Of a stretch of 64,000 nt of DNA, positions 24,201 to 32,675 are shown one piece after another; the first letter of the stretch is position 1, and the number at the start of each line of letters is the position of its first letter. Below the pieces are notes generated by a model. The model did not search any database. It saw only the letters and a list, made by a program, of their open reading frames with translations, and had not been told where the DNA came from. The position numbers and the translations under genes are program-made. The stretch is from Chrysaora quinquecirrha (Eukaryota; Cnidaria; Scyphozoa; Semaeostomeae; Pelagiidae): NCBI GenBank assembly GCA_014526335.1, contig JACTAT010000061.1, forward strand, positions 1,116,598-1,180,597, read 5' to 3'.

Positions 24201-27200
24201 TTTCTTCAAGGAATATGGCCTATTCCATTGATTTTCTACTTTATATAACTCCAATTCTCCCCCCTTTTACCCCCAAAACAATGTTGGTAGTAGAGCAAGA
24301 CAACTTTTGTACGAAACAACATTGTAACGGGGGAGAAGGGGGAATCAATAGATAATAGCAAAACTATTTAGGCCGTTCCAATATATTTTGTCCAAGATTG
24401 TCTGTATAACATATTTTTGAAAGTACGTTTAAATTTTCAAAAAGATGTTACAAAACTATTGATTTTTCATTTAAACCCTTCTTCAATGATCAAGGGCATA
24501 TAAGCTCAGTGAAAATTGAAAACTGACACGCCCTAAAGCCACACCCTTAATATTATGAAGCTGTTATTTTCGACAAAATGTTTTTCTTAATGCAAACATA
24601 GCATAGAGTTGAGAACGTACGGGTAACCATCAGGTAACCATACGGGTAACCATGATTCTATATGCTTTTTATATGGATTTAGCAAGGGTAACCACGGGTA
24701 ACCACGGGTAACCATAATATATAAAGAGTATATCTTATTCCCTTTATATATTATGGTTACCCGTGGTTACCCGTGGTTACCCTTGCTAAATCCATACAAA
24801 ATGCATATAGAATCATGGTTACCCGTATGGTTACCCGATGGTTACCCGTACGTTCTCAACTCTATGCTATGTTTGCATTACGAAAGACCTTTTGTCGAAC
24901 AAAACAACTTCATAATATTAAGGGTGTGGCTTTAGGGCGTGCAATTTTTCGACTTTCGCTGGACTTGCATTATACTGTATGCATTGAAGGGGAATTTAGA
25001 TGAGAAATCGATATTTGCAGCATCTTTTTGAAAATTTAAGATCATCTCAAAAAAAAGGTTATACAGACAATCTTGGACAAAATATTTGGAACAAGGCATT
25101 TTCTCCAAGGAATATGGCCTATTCCATTGATTTTCTACTTTATATAACTCCAATTCTCCCCCCTTTTACCCCCAAAACAATGTTGGTAGTAGAGCAAGAC
25201 AACTTTTGTACGAAACAACATTGTAACGGGGGAGAAGGGGGAATCAATAGATAATAGCAAAACTATTTAGGCCGTTCCAATATATTTTGTCCAAGATTGT
25301 CTGTATAACATATTTTTGAAAGTACGTTTAAATTTTCAAAAAGATGTTACAAAACTATTGATTTTTCATTTAAACCCTTCTTCAATGATCAAGAGGCATA
25401 TAAGCCCATTGAAAATTGAAAACCGACACGCCCTAAAGCCACACCCTTAATATTATGAAGCTGTAATTTTCGACAAAATGTTTTCCTTAATGCAAACATA
25501 GCATAGAATTGAGAACGTACGGGTAACCATCGGGTAACCATACGGGTAACCACGATTCTATATGCTTTTATATGGATTTAGCAAGGGTAACCACGGGTAA
25601 CCACGGGTAACCATAATATATAAAGAGTATATCTTATTCCCTTTATATATTATGGTTACCCTTGGTTACCCGTGGTTACCCTTGCTAAATCCATACAAAA
25701 TGCATATAGAATCATGGTTACCCGTATGGTTACCCGATGGTTACCCGTACGTTCTCAACTCTATGCTATGTTTGCATTAGGAAAGACCTTTTGTCGAACA
25801 AAACAACTTCATAATATTAAGGTGTGGCTTCTTACTGTATGCGCAATTTTCGACTTTCACTGGACTTACATTATACTGTATGCATTGAAGGGGAATTTAG
25901 ATGAGAAATCGATATTTGCAGCATCTTTTTGAAAATTTAAGATCATCTCAAAAAAAAGGTTATACAGACTGTCTGTATAACATATTTTTGAAAGTACGTT
26001 TAAATATTCAAAAAGATGTTACAAAACTATTGATTTTTCATTTAAACCCTTCTTCAATGATTTAGGGGCATATAAGCCCAGTGAAAATTGAAAACCGACA
26101 CGCCCTAAAGCCACACCCTTAATATTATGAAGCTGTAATTTTCGACAAAATGTTTTCCTTAATGCAAACATAGCATAGAGTTGAGAACGTACGGGTAACC
26201 ATCGGGTAACCATACGGGTAACCATGATTCTATATGCTTTTTATATGGATTTAGCAAGGGTAACCACGGGTGACCACGGGTAACCATAATATATAAAGAG
26301 TATATCTAATTCCGTATGGTTACCTGATGGTTACCCGTACGTTCTCAACTCTATGCTATGTTTATGTTTGCATTAGGAAAGACCTTTTGTCGAACAAAAC
26401 AACTTCATAATATTAAGGGTGTGGCTTCTGGGCGTGTAATTTTTCGACTTTCACTTGACTTACATTATACTGTATGCTCTTTGAGCATTGAAGGGGAATT
26501 CAGATGAGAAATCGATATTAGCAGCATCTTTTTGAAAATTGAAGATCATCTCAAAAAAAAAGGTTATACAGACAATCTTGGACAAAATATTTGGAACAAG
26601 GCAGTTCTCCAAGTAATATGGCCTATTCCATTGATTTTCTACTTTATATAACTCCAATTCTCCCCCCTTTCACCCCAAAACAATGTTGGTAGTAGAGCAA
26701 GACAACTTTTGTACGAAACAACATTGTAACGGGGGAGAAGGGGGAATCAATAGATAATAGCAACACTATTTAGGCCGTTCCAATATATTTTGTCCAAGAT
26801 TGTAGGTTTGTGTGAAAATGCAGCATTCTTGTCTATTTCGTTGTTTGCCTCCTTTTTACGTCAGATTGACTGTCTTACTTACTTTTTCGCTGATATTCTT
26901 AGGGCTTTTGAAAAGCCCAGCCTCACCTTGTTCTTAATTTGTTCTAAAAATCTGGGCAAAATCCAGGCTCCTGTTCTTATAAAATTGTTCTTATAAAAGA
27001 AAAAGAGTGTAATGGCAGAAGTACAACATGCCAAACTTTCTGAACCTGCGCGCCGACTAGTTGCCGTCAAAAAGGAACTACAAACTTGGACAAAAAATAA
27101 GAGACAAACTGCAATTTTGATTAATATTTGTCGTTCCTTTGCATTTTACCCCCCTCCCTTCACTCAATGTTGATCAAATGGCGTGGAATTGTTTTCAGTG

Positions 27201-30200
27201 TCACTCAACATTGATCCAAGGGGGAGGGGGAGTGAGCTATTGATTAGCAAAGCTAAAGTTAACGAACTACTGGTCTAACTTGGAAACTTCCGTGTGTCTC
27301 ATTATATTTTGTCCAAGATTGTAGTTGCCAACTAGTTGCCAGAGTACCTTTGTCGACAGGTCAGTTGCGACAAATTTGTTCCGAACAATCGATAACTAGC
27401 AGTCGGCGGAGACTAGTTCTGATTTTAACTCGTCTTGCCTGGCTTAATATCCATGGATTATTCAGATACGTACATAAATGAAATAGATCTTCAGGTGACT
27501 CGCGGAGAAAAAGGAATTTAGGTATATACAAAGAAATTACGAGGAAAAACAAATTTTGTTCTAAAGGAGAAAGAGAGCGCAAATTAACCTAGTAAAGGTC
27601 CATTTCCACTTAGTCCGCATTCGCTGTTCGCTAGCGAATTTGCAGTTCGCCGCGCGCTTGCGAACAGAATACAGACTTCGTAGTCAATTTAAGGCGATAA
27701 ACAAAGTTAAACTTTTTCGAAAGCTTGAGCTTAACTTGCAGCAGAAGTCAAAATCGCTTCGCGTTCGCCTTTTTTGATGGCTAGCGAACAGCGGACAGCG
27801 AATGCGAATGCCCTGATTGTCTTGTTCGTCAAAGTTAATTTCCAACTTTCGCGATTTCTTTGATTTTCGAAAGTTTCTTCCTAGGAAAGTTTCTTCCCTT
27901 CAAAGTACAAAAGGCTAAGCAGCAATTAATAGTAAAACGATGGAATGAGATTACACACAAACCAAATAACAGCTATTAGTTATATAGTAGCAAGAACATG
28001 CCTAGGCCATGTCATTAACATTTATAACCTTAGGTGTGGTCAGTTGGTAAGCTATAATGAGTCATAACTAAGGCAATAAATGATAATTATTTCATATTTA
28101 ATCTGTAAATAAGGCAATAATAGACAGAATTGCTCTAATAATCATGCTAATAAAAAGTGCTGTTGCATAGTTGGATAACTTCTGTACGGGTTTTTTTTTA
28201 TAAGAAACCGGTTTATAAGAAACCTAGAACTAGACACCCAAAAAAGTTAAGAAACTTTTAGAACTAGGAGGAAGACGTTAAGAAACTGTAGAAATTTTTG
28301 CGTCCGTTTTCCAACATACTGATTCACATTTGTGGAGGTAGTAATTAGTTCTCAAGCATTTCCGTGCAATTTCTCGCACCAGCGTGCCTAATTCTGTGCG
28401 ATTTCTCGCATCTGTAAGTAATACAGGTTTCCGTGTATCTCACAGAAGGTTTTTTGTCGTTTTTACTGCAATTTATTTCAATTCATTAAGAACTGTTAAG
28501 AAACTTTTAGAACTAAAATTGGACCAGAAATTAAGAAACTTTTAGAACTAGACCCCGAGCTAGGTTTCTTATAAAAAAAAAACGTGTACTGTATGAATTG
28601 ATTCTACTGATGAAGACTAATAAGCAACTGGTCAATAAGAAAATAAGGGCTGAGATTTTGTTCAAATTTTTGGTGAAATAGCTTTCTTTATATAATACAT
28701 CATTGCAAAGTTGTCAGTTTACATAGACCAGCATGAAAGGAGAAAAAAAAGAGTTGTTAGGGGGGTACCCAGTTATTCTGCGAGGGCTGAAAGACCAGAT
28801 ATGTTAAGCAACTTCGAGGGCTGGACCGAAAGTCCAATTGCTTATAAAAAAAGTGTATAACACAACACAAAGAAAAATATAAGATACAAAATGAGCAGGG
28901 CAGTGCATGTAGACAGTTAATAAAGTCTTTTTACATTATTTTCTTTGCTGTATGGCTGTATTTATCCGAAGTTGGAAAAAAGGTTATATAAACAAAATCA
29001 CTTTTCTGCAATCATGTTCTTACGCTTTGGTGACAAAAAGAAAATAACATGAAGAATGGTACCCGCTATACTAAAGCAAACATGAATTCTTAAAAAAGCA
29101 AAGGAAACATACTGAACGACAACAAAAAGTTTAAGATAAATTTACCCAGTTCATTGATATTTACTCGATAACGATAAGCTAATTTTATTTTTAAGTGTCA
29201 AATGTTCATTCTTGCGTTTTATAAGAAACTCTTGTGCTAGTGTGTTTTTAAGGCCTAAGCATTTGGACAAAAATATCAAGACATTTTTCCTTCAAAGCAT
29301 TGATTCTGTTTGAACGAGAAAGAGGGTCCCGCCTCATTCGCCCATGAAATAACGAAGTAGCGATTGAAACATAATTGACCGAGCGGGCAAATTACAAAGA
29401 CTACATTCTAATTTTTTTCAAACGCTTTACGAATTACGTTACTCCAGATATTTAAAATGCTCTTAAGAAATTTTCAGTTTTCAGGAAAATTTAGAAACTT
29501 TTGACTTAGTAGTGCACATAACATTATTTAACTTTATAGTAAAAATCATAAAATGAAAGTAGCTAGCTACTGCAAAACACTGACACAAACAACCAACCTT
29601 ATATTCATTCACGATAGAAGCTTCAGGTCTCGAGTCAGATTTTGCGTTTAGCATTGCTTCAAGTTGTCTCCTGGTCGGCGCTTAAGAAAACTTTACAACA
29701 CAACTAACACACCTTTGTCATAAGTTCGCCAAAAAAGCGAACGAAAACAAACAAAGTCTTCTCCAAGCAGTTATAGTAACTAATTAACTCAAACCATTGA
29801 CTTAAGCAAGTGAGCAATCCAGGACAGAATTAGCCTCGTTCTAAAGCAACCAATCGATAATATAAGTGACGTGTACACTATAAACTCATTGTCGCTTACC
29901 TTATCAAATATTAATGGGTTTTTGAAAACCAAAAGAACAGCTTCAAGCTGAGTAAATCATTTGTAGACAACACGTATCAGGTTGCCACAAGCACAAAGCA
30001 GAACAATCCATTCACAGCTAAGCTTAAAAACAGCACTTAACAAAAAAGATTTCTATTCGACAAGGGTGCTTACTCATAATAGAAACTAATTCTTAGATAA
30101 CTGAGTGGTCATCGCGTAACCATAGAAAACTTTGAGAATCCTTGTGCATTTCTTATTTCCATCCATCCGAAGCTGCTATTTAAGGGGAAGCATAGTAAAA

Positions 30201-32251
30201 AGCAATGACACCAAGGGGGGCTAAGGGAATCTACAGCCCCCTACGGCCCCTTGCTTTGAACTACCTGCGTTCCAATGCCCCACTTAGTACCTCAGTTAGA
30301 AGGAACGGTTTTGTTTTCTGAGCAAAAGGGGTGCAACACAACTAAAATGGCATATTTACAAATTCAAACTCTTAAGGTTCTACATCCTTCATCCTCTATT
30401 GCAAGATTTCTGGCACCCCAAAAAGCAATAAAACTTCAAGAATCATATTTCAGGAAGAAATGCACACTTTCCAGTTTCTATCTTTACAGTAATGATGGCT
30501 TAACAGTAATGAGACCCTTCCCTCCTGCAATTCAGGACCATTTGTGAAGCAGCAATTTTTGATTGATAAGTGAAATGAGCAACTATGGGGTCTCTCTCTA
30601 AAAAGAATGCCTCCCTATAATATATGCCCCCAATACTAGCAAGGTCACATTATGTATGGCCATATGGTTCTGTAGCGCATAAGATTAATTGTGAAAAAGT
30701 AATCCCAGATATAACTCCTGTTTTAATTTTGAGTGATTTCTAGGTTGCTGTTCATTTTAGATGCAGATATCATATTAGGTTATACTATAACAAAGTAAAT
30801 AGTGCAATTTGCTAGGGAACATGACTTCAGAAGTTTAATATTCTTCTCAGCATGCGCTAACTATAGACGAGAAAAGCTAAATGATGTGATTAACAAACAT
30901 GGAATTATTTGCTACCTATTACATAGATATATAGGTGAAGCTTCATCTATACAATAATGACAGTCATGATAATTATCAGATCAGCAAAGGGTTGATGTTT
31001 AAATTCCTTAGACAAATGCATTGCATCCATGGTGACAGTATGGTTGCAAAAAAGACAGTGAAAAATTGAAGATACCGAATATATTTAGAATGTCTTAGTT
31101 TTTGTATTTATAGGAAATTAAATAAAATCATATCATAAACAGTTTTTGATCAAGTAATTTGAAACTATGTCTATATTCTAATCTGTTCTATTATCTTAGC
31201 TTCTCTCTCTTTCTCCTCACTAAACTTATTCTCTTTCCCAGTTTCATTTTTTACTACAGAATCAAGTTGCCATGCAGTATAATACAGTATAATTCCATTA
31301 AAACATTCTTGAAATGACCATAGTATTTGGTAAGTTTTAAGCAATGTAGGCTATAAATACACAGGGTATTTTTCCATTTGTTCTCTGGCTCTAGGGACAA
31401 TTTCAAAGGTATGCTATAATAAACAGATTATACTACGCTTAAGATTAAAGGATAGAACAATAGAAAGAACATCATTAAACTACTCTTTCATGCAGGAGAT
31501 ATCTTTGGTATAATACATGACATGCAGCTTGGGATGGGTTACGGAGCTGGTTGTTTTGGCCACTGGCTGAAACATCTCAAATTCTGTGCAACAACAGCCA
31601 ATGATGTTTGGACCAACATGACGGTGAATGGATCCCATGCAAGGCAAAAACACTACATTCATGTAACTATCAGTGAAGAGGTAGCTAGAAATTAAATATT
31701 ATAGTAAAGTATGCTTATGCTGCAGTGCCTTGTTGGTGAAAACTGACACACACAGAGAATGATGCCTTACAATGTAGCTTATTCTCATAATTCATTTCTG
31801 TAAGATCAACAAAGTCTTTGCGCTTCGTAGTGTTTATAAAATAACAATATGCACAGCCGTTATAAAATCTATATTGGGAAATATTAGTTAGAAGAATTGA
31901 ATAAAATAAGCGGCAAACGCAACAGTACCTACCATTAATTGCTAAAGAAATTAAAAACTAACTAAAAATGAAATAGAGGGCTGGTAGCTTTAATAAATTT
32001 AGTCAAATAATCTTTCAGGATTTAAGACATTATAAAACCCAAGTCGAATGAGCTTCTTTGCGAATAAGCATTCGCGTGCTTCCTTATCAACAGTGTAATG
32101 CATTCATAGCCAGACTATGGAAGTGTAAAGAAAAGTGTGCTGAATCAATTTTTATGAAAAACAAAAAGACGAAAAAAGGCCATTCAAATACCTTGAAAGC
32201 GTAATCATAGTTTGCTTCACCTCGAGCTCCATTCGATCTGCCGTTCTGCAT
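12157..32251 (-). CDS. RAB26: Rab26/Rab37-like small GTPase (G3 exon not found)
   Basis: Small GTPase of the Rab26/37 group, which in animals works on secretory granules and synaptic vesicles. Coding exons in transcript order: 32192-32251 or alternative first exon 29598-29654, then 20511-20621, 18405-18457, 17386-17451, 16131-16187, 14891-14967, 12157-12268. Seen: P-loop GDSGVGKT, switch [17 protein letters not shown], the NKAD guanine-specificity motif (across two exons), ETSAK, and a C-terminus with CC for double prenylation. [12 protein letters not shown] and NIDLAF favour Rab26 over Rab37. The exon that should carry WDTAGQE and end in one base of an Ala codon is absent between 18457 and 20511; without it the downstream exons are out of frame. 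Introns are rich in MITEs and hold the foldback array. Confidence 0.88.
12575..12995. repeat. tandem repeat, about 122 bp x 3.4
   Basis: CCCCCAATGAAG/GTATTT recurs at about 12627, 12748 and 12870; each unit is built from smaller TCTTTCTAAGCTCTT blocks, so it is a higher-order repeat. In the last Rab intron. Confidence 0.75.
13000..14890. other. Rab26/37-like last intron, rest
   Basis: No exon could be supported. Ordinary AT-rich intron. Confidence 0.4.
14891..14967 (-). CDS. RAB26: Rab26/37-like exon (G5, SAK)
   Basis: Encodes [16 protein letters not shown] and [12 protein letters not shown] is the G5 guanine-base motif. Ends with two bases (AG) of a codon. Confidence 0.92.
15130..15522. 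mobile_element. MITE, TAAGCAAC subfamily
   Basis: Ends ACACTTTTTTTAATAAGCAA and TTGCTTATTAAAAAAAAGTG are inverted; the word AAGCAAC recurs inside about eight times, often before TTGAGGGCTG. Non-coding. Confidence 0.65.
16131..16187 (-). CDS. RAB26: Rab26/37-like exon (G4 completion)
   Basis: 19 codons [19 protein letters not shown]. Its AD completes NKAD. Confidence 0.92.
16200..17380. other. Rab26/37-like intron
   Basis: No gene or confident repeat; AT-rich. Confidence 0.35.
17386..17451 (-). CDS. RAB26: Rab26/37-like exon (helix 3, LLGNK)
   Basis: 22 codons, [17 protein letters not shown] then LLGNK; the NK of the G4 motif closes the exon. Confidence 0.93.
17852..18103. mobile_element. 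MITE, TAAGCAAC subfamily (degraded)
   Basis: ATAAGCAACTGGACTTTTGG, GTTGCTTAATATATCTAG and GTTGCTAATTGACC words match the copies at 28612-28862 and 40748-41003. Confidence 0.5.
18405..18457 (-). CDS. RAB26: Rab26/37-like exon (LLLLYDV)
   Basis: 53 bases between TTTTTATAG and GTAAGTC. Starts in phase 2, so a preceding exon ending in one base is required. Encodes [17 protein letters not shown], beta-4 and the following loop of Rab26/37. Confidence 0.9.
18931..19149 (+). mobile_element. 5S rRNA-derived SINE
   Basis: GAAGTTAAGC followed by CGAGGTCAATATCTGGATGA matches 5S rRNA box A and box C spacing. Ends in AACAACAACA. Confidence 0.75.
19485..19793. mobile_element. MITE with GGGCGTATTT ends
   Basis: Inverted ends GGGCGTATTTTTTGG and CAAAGAAATACGCCC; interior GCCTGCGAAACCTGCCG shared with 39780-40180. 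About 310 bases. Confidence 0.65.
19797..19886 (+). mobile_element. 5S-derived SINE, 3' part only
   Basis: GCCTAGTAGGCCTTAATTAG, GCTGAAAAAGCTAGC and a long (CAA)n; the 5S-like head is missing. Abuts the MITE at 19485-19793, which may have truncated it. Confidence 0.65.
20511..20621 (-). CDS. RAB26: Rab26/37-like exon 2 (P-loop, switch I)
   Basis: 37 codons, [12 protein letters not shown] through [13 protein letters not shown] and TVGIDFK. G1 Lys-Thr at residues 31-32 and the switch I Thr at about 51 are intact (isoform a numbering). Confidence 0.93.
20721..21115. mobile_element. long palindromic element, GATCATTTCG ends
   Basis: Ends GGATCATTTCG and CCGAAATGATC; the two halves are near-complete inverted copies (CAAGATATCAATCTTTCGAT vs ATCGAAAACTCGATACCACG, etc.). 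A second copy is at 55270-55670 in the opposite orientation. Confidence 0.65.
21465..21545. repeat. fragment of TAAGAAC element
   Basis: TTTTTTTTTATAAGAACCAGG followed by GAACA/GTTCTTAA words as in 37945-38305; only one end present. Confidence 0.4.
21622..21855. mobile_element. MITE, ACAATCTTGGACAAAATA family, left flank of array
   Basis: Left end CTACAATCTTGGACAAAATA is intact; the right end lacks its last bases and runs directly into the first foldback unit. Confidence 0.7.
24168..24401. mobile_element. MITE at boundary of foldback units 4 and 5
   Basis: ACAATCTTGGACAAAATATT ... TTTTGTCCAAGATTGT between a unit ending in TATACAGAC and one starting GTCTGTATAAC. Confidence 0.8.
25067..25300. 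mobile_element. MITE at boundary of foldback units 5 and 6
   Basis: Nearly identical to 24168-24401 and in the same position relative to the units, so it was copied with the array. Confidence 0.8.
26572..26803. mobile_element. MITE, right flank of array
   Basis: Same family; joins the last foldback unit at ATACAGACAATCTTGG and ends CCAAGATTGTA in unique sequence. Confidence 0.78.
26955..27012. repeat. fragment of TAAGAAC element
   Basis: TCCAGGCTCCTGTTCTTATA and TTGTTCTTATAAAAGAAAAA, an end of the family seen whole at 37945-38305; inverted relative to the fragment at 21465. Confidence 0.45.
27079..27323. mobile_element. MITE, diverged ACAATCTTGGACAAAATA family
   Basis: TACAAACTTGGACAAAAAAT and ATTTTGTCCAAGATTGTA ends, interior CACTCAATGTTGATC/ GATCAA inverted words. 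Different interior from the other copies. Confidence 0.65.
27594..27812. mobile_element. MITE with GCATTCGCTGTTCG ends
   Basis: CGCATTCGCTGTTCGCTAGC and GCTAGCGAACAGCGG...CGAATGCG are inverted ends of about 220 bases; unusually GC-rich. Confidence 0.6.
28186..28586. mobile_element. MITE, TAAGAAACTT subfamily
   Basis: Ends ACGGGTTTTTTTTTATAAGA and TCTTATAAAAAAAAAACGTG are inverted. The word TTAAGAAACTTTTAGAACTA is reiterated inside both halves. Confidence 0.7.
28612..28862. mobile_element. MITE, TAAGCAAC subfamily
   Basis: AATAAGCAACTGGTCAATAA near the left and AATTGCTTATAAAAAAAGTG at the right, with GTTAAGCAACTTCGAGGGCT inside. Adjacent to the 28186-28586 element. Confidence 0.55.
29598..29654 (-). 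CDS. RAB26: Rab26/37-like alternative first exon 1b
   Basis: ATG at 29654-29652, 19 codons ending IVNEYK, then GT donor in the same phase as exon 1a. An in-frame TAA lies shortly upstream, so this ATG is the natural start. EYK before VMLIGD fits a Rab N-terminus. Suggests a second promoter inside the first intron. Confidence 0.65.
29660..32190. other. Rab26/37-like intron between alternative first exons
   Basis: Mostly featureless AT-rich sequence. The only odd stretch is 31480-31680, open on both strands (see findings). Confidence 0.4.
32192..32251 (-). CDS. RAB26: Rab26/37-like first exon 1a
   Basis: ATG at 32251-32249; 20 codons ending NYDYAFK, then GT donor. The DYAFK end directly precedes [12 protein letters not shown], as DFAFK-VMLVGDSG does in Rab26. 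Lies 244 bp head-to-head from the PARP3 start codon. Confidence 0.8.
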
Positions 32252-32495
32252 TACTGAATTAGTCAGACATTTGACTGTGTAAACACATTTGCTGCATTGA
32301 TATTAGAGAAATATCTAACTCGTTTGACTTGTTTTTGGGCAGGTACCAAAATATCAAACAAAACAACAGGCCTTCTTCCATTGAAGGCGGAACTTTTTGT
32401 TTCTTCCTTTGTTAACCTCGTTTAACAAAGCATGAAAACGAGACATCAGACATTGCTCCCCTCTCTTGCCTCTCTTCTTCCTTTCAAAAGTCAAA
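32252..32495. promoter_or_regulatory. divergent promoter region, Rab26/37-like and PARP3
   Basis: Only 244 bases separate the two opposed start codons, so both transcripts must start here or nearby. No TATA box is obvious on either strand. The PARP3 side is pyrimidine-rich (CTCTCTTGCCTCTCTTCTTCC). At about 32407-32430 there is a near-perfect inverted repeat, CTTTGTTAAC and GTTTAACAAAG around three bases, a possible factor site. Function is inferred from gene geometry. Confidence 0.55.
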
Positions 32496-32675
32496 ATGCC
32501 GCCGAAAAGGAAAGCCGCAAGTAAAGCAGATAATGATGCTACAGATGTCGATTTTTCAAAGCTTAAAGTAGCAGAATTAAAAGCAGAATGCTCAAAAAGG
32601 GGTCTTGATGCTTCAGGGAGGAAACAAGACTTGATTGACCGGCTTGAGCAACATGAAGCGGCTGGTGGAAAGAAG
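32496..32675 (+). CDS. PARP3: PARP3 exon 1 (SAP domain)
   Basis: Start context AAAATGCCG. Basic MPPKRKAASK, then FSKLKVAELKAEC and RKQDLIDRLEQH: the helix-turn-helix SAP pattern for DNA binding. Ends GGKK before GTGGGC. Confidence 0.92.

Larger units (their letters stand above)
21856..26573. repeat. tandem array of seven foldback units
   Basis: Units of about 670 bases: 21856-22357, 22358-23029, 23030-23700, 23701-24170, 24401-25068, 25300-25969, 25970-26573. Each begins GTCTGTATAACATATTTTTG and ends AAAGGTTATACAGAC, and is an inverted repeat throughout. Left arm GAGAACGTACGGGTAACCAT, right arm GGTTACCCGTACGTTCTC; near the centre GGGTAACCA/TGGTTACCC is reiterated. Unit 1 is truncated at both ends, unit 4 has lost its left inner arm, unit 7 a part of the right arm. 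The long open frames here are by-products of the repeat. Lies in the first or second intron of the Rab gene. Confidence 0.85.

Noticed and set aside
22000..26350. GGTTACCC words as interstitial telomere repeats
   Set aside because: Animal telomeres are TTAGGG; the words here vary (GTGGTTACCC, ATGGTTACCC) and are part of the palindrome.
22209..26657. Series of similar short proteins containing [20 protein letters not shown]
   Set aside because: Translations of the repeated foldback arm, not conserved genes; identity follows the DNA repeat.
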